From: DATKEH01 sp035546355
Lineage (GTDB): Bacteria > Acidobacteriota > Thermoanaerobaculia > Multivoradales > JAIOJS01
Reading direction: 5' to 3'
Assembly: GCA_035546355.1 (NCBI GenBank)
Contig: DATKEH010000044.1
Span: 1-36,477 of the forward strand
Length of the DNA stretch: 36,477 nt
The translations under genes were made by a program, and so were the position numbers. Shown in pieces: positions 30,723-36,477 of the stretch (positions are counted from its first letter, which is position 1; each line of letters begins with the position of its first letter). The notes beneath the pieces were generated by a model. It saw only the letters and a program-made list of their open reading frames with translations. It ran no database searches and was not told the origin of the DNA.

Positions 30723-32873
30723 CTACATCGACTCCAGCAGCTGCTGGAAGCGCGGGTCGTCGCGCAGCGGAATGAAGTCGCTGTCGTGCTCGATCCACTC
30801 CTTGTAGCCAAAGCCGGAGGCCACGGCCTTCTCCAGCAGGTCGATCGCCTCCTGGTGCTCGCCGGCCTTGGCCATGACGCAGGCGACGTTGTAGAGGATC
30901 ACCGCCTCGTCGGGGTCGACGGCAAGGGCGCGGCGGGCCCATTCGAGACCCCGCTCGCGGTCGAAATCGATCACTACCGCGGCGCCGAGGTAGAGGGCGC
31001 GCACGTCGTCCGGGTTGAGCTCGAGGTGCCGCTCGGCGACCTCGATCGCCTTGCGCGCCGCGGCCCGGCGCTCCTCCTCGGACGCTCCCAAGCTGGCCAG
31101 CGCCTGGATGCGCAGCGCCGGCGCCTGGTAGTCGTCGGGGCGGACCTCGCCGGCCTTGCCGAAGAGCTCGGCGGCGCCGGCGTAGTCCCCCTGCGCCATG
31201 CAGTTGCGGGCGTGGAAGTAGTAGGCCTCGTAGAGCCGCGGGTTGAGGCGCACCGCGGTCTCGAAGGCCGCCTTGGCCCCGTGGTAGTCCTTGGTGATGG
31301 TGAGCGCCAGGCCGCGCGAGGCGTGCGCCTCGGCGAGGTCGGGGTCGAGCTCCAGCGCCTTGCGGCTGTTCTCGTCGGCGTCGATGCGGTTGGCCTCGGT
31401 GCTCTCGGTGTACATGTAGCTGAAGGAGCAGCAATCGGCCATGCCGGCGTACGCGAGGGCGTAGGAGGGGTCGAGCTCGATCGCCCGGGCGTACAGCTGA
31501 CGGGCGTAGCGGAAACCGCGCTCGCTGAGCTCGTAGAAGAACTTGCGGCCGCGCAGGTAGTAGTCGTAGGCCTCGACGTCGCGGGTCGAGACGTTCTGGA
31601 TGGCGCGCCGTTCCTTGGGCGAGAGCGTCACCTGCAGCGCCGCGACGATGCTCTCGGCGATCTCGTCCTGGATGGCGAAGATGTCCTTCATGTCGCGGTC
31701 GAAGCGGTCCGACCAGAGCCGGTAGCCGTCCTGGACGTCGACCAGCTGGGCGGTGATGCGCAGCCGATTGCCGGCCTTGCGCACGCTCCCCTCGAGCACG
31801 CTGCCGACCTGCAGGCGGCGGCCGATCTCACGGATGTCGGCGGTGGTTCCCTTGAACTGGAACGACGAGGTGCGTGAGGCCACGCGCAGGTTCTCGATGC
31901 GCCCCAGGCCGTTGATCAGCTCCTCGGCGATGCCCTCGCAGAAGTAGTCTTGGTCCTTTTCCGGGCTCATGTCGACGAAGGGCAGCACCGCCACCGCCGG
32001 CGCCGGCTTGGCCTCCCGCTTCTTCGCCTCGCGCGCCACCTCGTCGAGCTCGAGGCGCAGGTCGCGGGCGCCCTGGAAGCGGCGGTCGGGGTCCTTCTCC
32101 AGACAGCGCCGCACCACCCGCCCCAGGTAGCTGGGCAGGTCCACCCGCATTTCGTGCACTTCGGCGGGACGGTCGCGCAGGATCGAGGAGATCAGCTCGG
32201 CGGAGCTGTCGCCGCGGAAGGGGCGCTGGCCGGTGAGCAGCTCGTAGAAGATCACCCCCAGGGCGAAGATGTCGGAGCGGTGGTCGGCGGTGCGCCCGGA
32301 CACCTGCTCCGGCGCCATGTAGGGGACGGTGCCGAGCACCATCCCCGCCTGCGTCAGCCCGGCGGTATAGGCGAGGGTGGCGTCGTCGCCGGGGCTCGAC
32401 TCCTCGTGCAGCTTGGCGAGACCGAAGTCGAGCACCTTGAGGCGCCCGTCTCCGCCCAGCATGACGTTGGCGGGCTTGAGGTCGCGATGGGTGATGCCGC
32501 GCTCGTGGGCGGCGGCGAGGGCCTCGACCAGCGGCACCGCGATCTCCAGGAAGTCCTCGACCGGCAGGCCGTCGGTGCGGATCGCCTGTTCCAGCGAGCG
32601 CCCTTCCACCAGCTCCATGGTGATGAAGGTCAGCCCCTCGACCTCCTCGACGGAGTAGAGGGTGACGATGTTGGGGTGGTTGAGCGAGGCCACCACCTTC
32701 GCCTCGCGCTGGAAGCGGCGCAGCCGCTCGGGGCGCTCGGCCATCTCCTGCGGCAGCACCTTGAGCGCCACGCGCCGTCCGAGGTTCAGGTCCTCGGCGA
32801 GGTACACCTCGCCCATCCCTCCCTGGCCGATCTTGTCGAGGATCTTGTAGTGCGACAGCGTGCTGCCGATCAT
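30723..32873 (-). CDS. Hanks-type Ser/Thr kinase with TolB-like and TPR domains
   Basis: This 716-residue protein has a full N-terminal kinase domain: GQGGMGEVYLAED, Lys38, HRDLKPAN (HRD 129-131), DFG at 149-151, MAPEQ and DHRSDIFALGVIFYELLTG. Residues of about 290-425 form a TolB-N/adenylate-cyclase-associated domain (VAVLPFVDMSPEKDQDYFCEG, GTTADIREIGRRLQVGSVLEGSVR, LWSDRFDRD). The rest is TPR repeats. No transmembrane segment is seen between them. This layout is very common in Acidobacteriota; substrates are unknown. ATG 32873 fits the MIGSTL start shared with the neighbouring kinases and has AGGAG upstream. Confidence 0.92.
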   Translation of the reverse strand: MIGSTLSHYKILDKIGQGGMGEVYLAEDLNLGRRVALKVLPQEMAERPERLRRFQREAKVVASLNHPNIVTLYSVEEVEGLTFITMELVEGRSLEQAIRTDGLPVEDFLEIAVPLVEALAAAHERGITHRDLKPANVMLGGDGRLKVLDFGLAKLHEESSPGDDATLAYTAGLTQAGMVLGTVPYMAPEQVSGRTADHRSDIFALGVIFYELLTGQRPFRGDSSAELISSILRDRPAEVHEMRVDLPSYLGRVVRRCLEKDPDRRFQGARDLRLELDEVAREAKKREAKPAPAVAVLPFVDMSPEKDQDYFCEGIAEELINGLGRIENLRVASRTSSFQFKGTTADIREIGRRLQVGSVLEGSVRKAGNRLRITAQLVDVQDGYRLWSDRFDRDMKDIFAIQDEIAESIVAALQVTLSPKERRAIQNVSTRDVEAYDYYLRGRKFFYELSERGFRYARQLYARAIELDPSYALAYAGMADCCSFSYMYTESTEANRIDADENSRKALELDPDLAEAHASRGLALTITKDYHGAKAAFETAVRLNPRLYEAYYFHARNCMAQGDYAGAAELFGKAGEVRPDDYQAPALRIQALASLGASEEERRAAARKAIEVAERHLELNPDDVRALYLGAAVVIDFDRERGLEWARRALAVDPDEAVILYNVACVMAKAGEHQEAIDLLEKAVASGFGYKEWIEHDSDFIPLRDDPRFQQLLESM

Positions 32874-32931
32874 CCGGTGGCTCCTGGTCTCGGGGCGGTC
32901 GCGGCGGGCGCGATGGGCGCGATGGTCGTCG

Positions 32932-32937
32932 AGTGTA
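32932..32937 (-). promoter_or_regulatory. -10-like hexamer TACACT before the TolB/TPR kinase
   Basis: Minus-strand TACACT lies 58 nt before the ATG at 32873, in the divergent region between two kinase genes. This would give a leader of about 50 nt. Confidence 0.35.
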
Positions 32938-33036
32938 GCAGGCACGGGCCGTCGTGGGGAGCACCTGAAGAGGGGCGGCGCGGCCCGGGTAGAGGCCGCC
33001 GCGGGGAACGCCGCGGGGCTCTGCCCGCGACTGAGC

Positions 33037-33042
33037 TAACAT
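33037..33042 (+). promoter_or_regulatory. -10-like hexamer TAACAT before the WD40-like kinase
   Basis: TAACAT would place transcription start near 33050. It overlaps the ATG at 33041, so that ATG would not be in the mRNA, which favours the TTG start at 33092. Confidence 0.35.
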
Positions 33043-33091
33043 GGCGCGGATCGCCCTGTCCATCTGGCAGCGACGAGACGCTGGAGGTCGC

Positions 33092-35911
33092 TTGATCGGC
33101 AGCACGCTGGCGCAATTTCGCATCACCGCCAAGCTCGGCGAAGGGGGGATGGGGGAGGTGTGGCGCGCCGAGGACACCCGCCTCGGGCGCGAGGTGGCGA
33201 TCAAGGTGCTGCCGGAGCGCTTCCTCGCCGACCCCGAGCGGCTGGCGCGCTTCGAGCGCGAGGCGCGGGTGCTGGCCTCGCTCTCCCACCCCAACGTCGC
33301 CGGCCTCTTCGAGGTGGGCGAGGCGCGGGTCGGCGCCGTCGCAACTCGGGCCGGCACGGAGGCCGGCCCCTACGACGATCGAGGCTCCTCTTCCAGTCGT
33401 AGGGGCGGGGCTCCGTCCCCGCCCGCCGGTGGCGAGGCCATGAGCGCTCTTCCCGCCACTCCCCCCGGGGGAGCGGGGCGGGGCGAGGGGTCGCCCGAAG
33501 CCACCATCCACTACCTGGTCATGGAGCTGGTCGAGGGGGAGACCCTGGCCGAGCGGATCGGCCGCGGAGCCCTGCTGCCCGGCGAGGTGCTGCCCATCGC
33601 CCTGCAGATCGCCGCGGCGCTGGAGGCGGCCCACGAGCGCGGCATCGTCCACCGCGACTTGAAGCCCGCCAACGTCAAGGTCGAGCCCGGGGGCAAGGTC
33701 AAGGTGCTCGACTTCGGGCTCGCCAAGGCGCTCGAGCCCGAGCCCGGCTCGTCGGCCGCCGCCAGTCTCGCCCACTCCCCGACCCTCACCTACCAGGCGA
33801 CACAGGCAGGGGTGCTGATGGGTACCGCCGCCTACATGAGCCCCGAGCAGGCGCGCGGCCAGGCCGCCGACCGGCGCGCCGACATCTGGGCGTTCGGGGT
33901 GGTGCTCTACGAGATGCTTACCGGCCGCATGGCGTTCCCCGGCGACACCGTCTCCGACACGCTGGCCTCGGTGCTCAAGACCGACACCGACTGGGCGCTG
34001 CTGCCGCCGACGGTGCACCCCGAGGTGCGGCGGCTGCTGCAGCGCTGCCTGGAGAAGGACGCCGACCGTCGCCTGCACGACGTCGCCGACGCGCGGGTGG
34101 TGCTGGCCGATGCGGTGGCAGGGCGGCTGCCGCAGGCCCTGGTGGCCGAGGGCGCGGCGCGGCCTGCGGCGCAGCGCCGCTGGGGCGCCCCGGTCGCGGC
34201 GGCGCTGGCCGGGGCGGCGTTGGCCGCCGGCGCCTCCTGGCTGGCGCGCCCCGCTCCCTCGCCGCCGCCGCTGCGCAAGACGGAGATCGCCTACGCCGGC
34301 GCCGCCGGGCTGCGCGCCTCTCGGGTCGGGCCGGCGATCTCGCCAGACGGTCGTTGGGTCGCCTACGGCGACGAAGGTCTCCTGTGGCTGCGCGACTTCG
34401 AGAGCGCCGCGGCGCGCGAGGTGCCGGGAGGCGCCGGAGCCGCCCGGCCGTTCTGGTCGCCGGACAGCCGCTGGCTCGGCTTCGCCGTCGGCGACCGGCT
34501 GTGGAAGGCGCCGGTCGGCGGCGGCTCGCCGACCGCCATCGCCAAGCTGCCGGAGGGGCTCGACGTCGCCGGCGGCCTGGCCTGGCTCTCGGACGGCCGC
34601 ATCGTCTTCACCACCGGCAACAGCGGGCTGCTCTCGGTCTCCGACCAGGGAGGGGACCCCAAGCCCCTGCTCGAAGCGGCGGAAGGGGAGCTGGACTTCC
34701 ACTTCGCGGCGCCGTTGCCCGGCGCGCGGGGAGTGGTGTTCGTCGTCCATCGCGACGGGGGCATGGATACCCTGTCCCTCTACGCCATGGGCGAGCGGCG
34801 GCAGCTGCTGCAGCTGCCGGGAGACACGCTCGACGCGCCCGCCTACTCGCCGACGGGGCATCTGCTGTACGAACGGCAGACGACCAACCCCGGCATCTGG
34901 GCCCTCCCCTTCTCGCTCGCCGACCTCGAGGTGACCGGCGAGCCCTTCCTGGTGGTCCCCAACGCCGGCGTCCCCGACGTGTCGCAGGAGGGCACGCTGG
35001 TCTACGTCGCGGGCAGCGAGGCGCGGTTGACGCGGCTCGCCTGGGTGGATCGGCAGGGGCAGCGGCTGGGGGAGATCGGCAGCCCCCAGGACCAGGTGGT
35101 GCAACCGGTCCTGTCGCCGGACGGCAAGCGGTTGGCGCTGCTGGTCAGCGACGGCGGCCGGCGCGACCTGTGGATCCACGACACGGAACGGGGCACCCGC
35201 ACCCGCCTGACCTTCGACGAGGCGCTGGAAACCTGGCCGGAGTGGTCGCCCGACGGCCGCCAGGTGATCTATTCGGTGGGCCAGGGAGGGCAGGAGCTCT
35301 CCCTGCACGTCAAGGCCGCGGACGGCACCGGCACGGCGCGCGCGCTGGGGCATGGCGTGGGAGGCTCCTTCACGCGCGACGGCACCGGCATCGTCTACGC
35401 GGCCCTCGACCCCGAGACGAGCTGGGACTTGTGGCTGCGCTCCCCCATGGACGGTGAGGCGACACGGCTGGTGCAGGAGGAGGCGGCCCAGTTCTGGCCG
35501 CGGGTCGCGCCCGGTGGCGACTACCTGGCCTACGCGTCGAGCGAGTCCGGCCGCGACGAGGTCTACCTCACCCGCTTCCCGGACGGCACGGGGAAGTGGC
35601 AGGTGTCCGTCGCCGGCGGCGACTGGCCGCAGTGGAGCGGCGACGGCTCTCGGCTGTACTACATTCAACCGGGGAGTCGAGCCGTCATGGAGGTCGAGGT
35701 GACGGTCGAGCCAGCCCTCTCCCTGGGGCAGCCCCGCGAGCTCTTCGCGGCCCCCGCCAGCGGCATCCGGCGCCCCTTCGGCTGGCCCGACGGCTTCGCG
35801 GTGACGCCCGACGGCGAGCGCTTCGTCGTCGTCGAGCCCGCCGAGCAGGTGCAGTCGATCCCCGGGATCAGCGTCGTGCAGAGCTGGTTCGCGGAGTTCC
35901 GCCGGCGGTGA
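33092..35911 (+). CDS. Hanks-type Ser/Thr kinase with PD40/TolB-like beta-propeller
   Basis: This 939-residue protein has a kinase domain with GEGGMGEVWRAED, Lys38, HRDLKPAN (Asp189), DFG (from 207) and MSPEQ. A transmembrane helix lies at about 365-385 (VAAALAGAALAAGASWLA). A periplasmic propeller of PD40/WD40-like repeats follows (GPAISPDGRWVAYGD, FWSPDSRWLGFAV, VLSPDGKRLALLV, EWSPDGRQVIYSV). Between the early strands of the kinase lobe an extra segment of roughly residues 80-138 interrupts the family sequence; it is encoded by palindromic repeats. The TTG start at 33092 has GGAGG 4 nt upstream and matches the start of both sister kinases; ATG 33041 is the alternative. It ends in a GTGA overlap with the next kinase. 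Confidence 0.88.
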   Translation: MIGSTLAQFRITAKLGEGGMGEVWRAEDTRLGREVAIKVLPERFLADPERLARFEREARVLASLSHPNVAGLFEVGEARVGAVATRAGTEAGPYDDRGSSSSRRGGAPSPPAGGEAMSALPATPPGGAGRGEGSPEATIHYLVMELVEGETLAERIGRGALLPGEVLPIALQIAAALEAAHERGIVHRDLKPANVKVEPGGKVKVLDFGLAKALEPEPGSSAAASLAHSPTLTYQATQAGVLMGTAAYMSPEQARGQAADRRADIWAFGVVLYEMLTGRMAFPGDTVSDTLASVLKTDTDWALLPPTVHPEVRRLLQRCLEKDADRRLHDVADARVVLADAVAGRLPQALVAEGAARPAAQRRWGAPVAAALAGAALAAGASWLARPAPSPPPLRKTEIAYAGAAGLRASRVGPAISPDGRWVAYGDEGLLWLRDFESAAAREVPGGAGAARPFWSPDSRWLGFAVGDRLWKAPVGGGSPTAIAKLPEGLDVAGGLAWLSDGRIVFTTGNSGLLSVSDQGGDPKPLLEAAEGELDFHFAAPLPGARGVVFVVHRDGGMDTLSLYAMGERRQLLQLPGDTLDAPAYSPTGHLLYERQTTNPGIWALPFSLADLEVTGEPFLVVPNAGVPDVSQEGTLVYVAGSEARLTRLAWVDRQGQRLGEIGSPQDQVVQPVLSPDGKRLALLVSDGGRRDLWIHDTERGTRTRLTFDEALETWPEWSPDGRQVIYSVGQGGQELSLHVKAADGTGTARALGHGVGGSFTRDGTGIVYAALDPETSWDLWLRSPMDGEATRLVQEEAAQFWPRVAPGGDYLAYASSESGRDEVYLTRFPDGTGKWQVSVAGGDWPQWSGDGSRLYYIQPGSRAVMEVEVTVEPALSLGQPRELFAAPASGIRRPFGWPDGFAVTPDGERFVVVEPAEQVQSIPGISVVQSWFAEFRRR
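33356..33416. repeat. Palindromic repeat inside kinase coding sequence, copy 1
   Basis: Two 21-bp arms (33356-33376 and 33396-33416) are inverted repeats matching at 19 positions, with a perfect inner CCCCTACGAC/GTCGTAGGGG stem and a 19-nt loop. A second small palindrome (33459-33473, CTCCCCC/GGGGGAG) follows. Both are translated in frame within the kinase domain, adding a Gly/Pro/Ser/Ala/Arg-rich loop. Confidence 0.85.
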
Positions 35912-36477
35912 TCGGCGCCACGCTGGCCCACTTCCGCATCACCGCCAAGCTCGGCGAGGGGGGGATGGGGGAGGTGTGGCGGGCCGAGGACACCCGCCTC
36001 GGGCGCCAGGTGGCGATCAAGGTGCTGCCCGAGCGCTTCACCGCCGACGCCGAGCGGCTGGCGCGCTTCGAGCGCGAGGCGCGGGTGCTGGCCTCGCTCT
36101 CGCACCCCAACGTCGCCGGCATCTTCGAGGTGGGCGAGGCGCGGGTCGGCGCCGTCGCAACCCGGGCCGGCACGGAGGCCGGCCCCTACGACGATCGAGG
36201 CTCCTCTTCCGGTCGTAGGGGCGGGGCTCCGTCCCCGCCCGCCGGTGGCGAGGCCATGAGCGCTCTTCCCGCCACTCCCCTCAGGGGAGAGGGGCGGGGC
36301 GAGGGGTCGCCCGAAGCCACCGTCCACTACCTGGTCATGGAGCTGGTCGAGGGCCCCACCCTCGCCGAGCGGCTGGACCGCGGCCCGCTGCCCCTCGCCG
36401 AGGCGGTGGTTGTCGCGCGGCAGATCGCCGAGGCGCTCGAGGCGGCTCACGCCAAGGGCGTCGTCCACCGCGACCTC
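35908..36477 (+). CDS. Third Hanks-type Ser/Thr kinase, near-copy of the preceding kinase; 3' end outside window
   Basis: The first 190 codons are present, from the GTG at 35908 (GTGA overlap with the preceding stop) to HRDL at the window edge. The sequence begins VIGATLAHFRITAKLGEGGMGEVW and follows the preceding kinase closely at the DNA level, up to about position 36345. It includes the same in-frame palindromic insertion. After VMELVEG the two proteins diverge (GPTLAERLDRGPLPLAEAVVV versus GETLAERIGRGALLPGEVLPI). The catalytic loop is just reached; C-terminal domains cannot be seen. The pair arose by tandem duplication, or has been kept similar by gene conversion over the first 440 bp. 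Confidence 0.88.
   Translation, partial: MIGATLAHFRITAKLGEGGMGEVWRAEDTRLGRQVAIKVLPERFTADAERLARFEREARVLASLSHPNVAGIFEVGEARVGAVATRAGTEAGPYDDRGSSSGRRGGAPSPPAGGEAMSALPATPLRGEGRGEGSPEATVHYLVMELVEGPTLAERLDRGPLPLAEAVVVARQIAEALEAAHAKGVVHRDL
36172..36232. repeat. Palindromic repeat inside kinase coding sequence, copy 2
   Basis: This is the same element as in the preceding gene: arms at 36172-36192 and 36212-36232 (19 of 21 paired) around a 19-nt loop. The following small hairpin is CTCCCC/GGGGAG (36275-36289). It lies in the same reading frame and at the same place in the kinase domain. The second hairpin differs from copy 1 (loop TCA, different arms) while staying self-complementary. Confidence 0.85.

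Noticed and set aside
32881..32925. Short direct repeat CATCGCGCC in the leader of the TolB/TPR kinase as an operator
   Set aside because: Only two adjacent copies in a very GC-rich stretch; chance or polymerase slippage explains it, and there is no symmetry.
33041..33091. ATG 33041 as the start of the WD40-like kinase
   Set aside because: Both sister kinases start at the equivalent of TTG 33092, which has GGAGG upstream. The ATG overlaps a probable -10 element. It remains possible.
1..36477. CRISPR arrays, tRNA or rRNA genes, transposases, phage genes
   Set aside because: No regularly spaced repeats, cloverleaf-like sequences, rRNA-like stretches or transposase/integrase motifs were seen; nearly all sequence is accounted for by ordinary genes.

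Overview
The window is a very GC-rich, gene-dense piece of bacterial chromosome. It has 36 protein-coding genes on both strands, many joined by 1-4 bp stop/start overlaps, and no gene-free stretch longer than about 220 bases. I see no rRNA or tRNA gene, insertion sequence, integrase or CRISPR array. Several features suggest a didermic member of the Acidobacteriota or a neighbouring phylum: Hanks-type kinases fused to TolB-like/TPR or WD40-like modules, a GWxTD lipoprotein, a VWFA-related secreted protein, an Mla system and LpxH. The phylum is inferred from gene content, not proven.

Left part (1-9.8 kb). A truncated TlpA-like thioredoxin faces an OmpA lipoprotein and a secreted VWA protein. 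Next come a small Cys-rich protein and a type II GAPDH-like dehydrogenase. A short RNA-maturation operon (RNase Z-like protein, RlmD-type rRNA methyltransferase) ends in a gene that ordinary gene calling would miss: a SelW/Rdx-family selenoprotein at 5919-6164. It has an in-frame UGA in a CxxU motif and a textbook bacterial SECIS hairpin just downstream, with a GGUCU loop. A SAM methyltransferase converges on it. folE, a GWxTD lipoprotein and fabH follow.

Middle (9.8-20.5 kb). A secreted TPR protein diverges from a ClpX-like AAA+ ATPase. A compact leftward operon of nine genes then runs from 18777 to 12093: small membrane protein, MlaE, MlaF, MlaD, UDP-glucuronate 4-epimerase-like, UDP-glucuronate decarboxylase, a hypothetical protein, a YggX-like protein with two CxxC pairs, and a DUF309-like/VTT fusion. 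The set ties envelope lipid transport to nucleotide-sugar synthesis. An S41-like periplasmic protein lies just upstream on the same strand.

Right part (20.6-36.5 kb). plsC and mrp/apbC precede a tight rightward operon of lpxH, a PhnP-like hydrolase, aroA and a large TPR-sigma54 activator. Next is an unusual DNA-binding protein with two MerR-like HTH domains, two AT-hook-like motifs and basic linkers. It is driven by the only canonical TTGACA-17-GATAAT promoter seen here. After a two-gene ABM-domain cassette come three Hanks-type kinases. The last two are tandem near-copies, and each carries the same in-frame insertion, at the DNA level a pair of palindromic repeats, inside the kinase domain. 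A fragment of the same repeat lies between genes at 2170.

Regulation. Seven genes have a TANNNT-like hexamer only 5-11 nt before the start codon and no Shine-Dalgarno sequence, suggesting frequent leaderless transcripts. Genes inside operons mostly use AGGAGG-type sites or overlapping stop/start codons.
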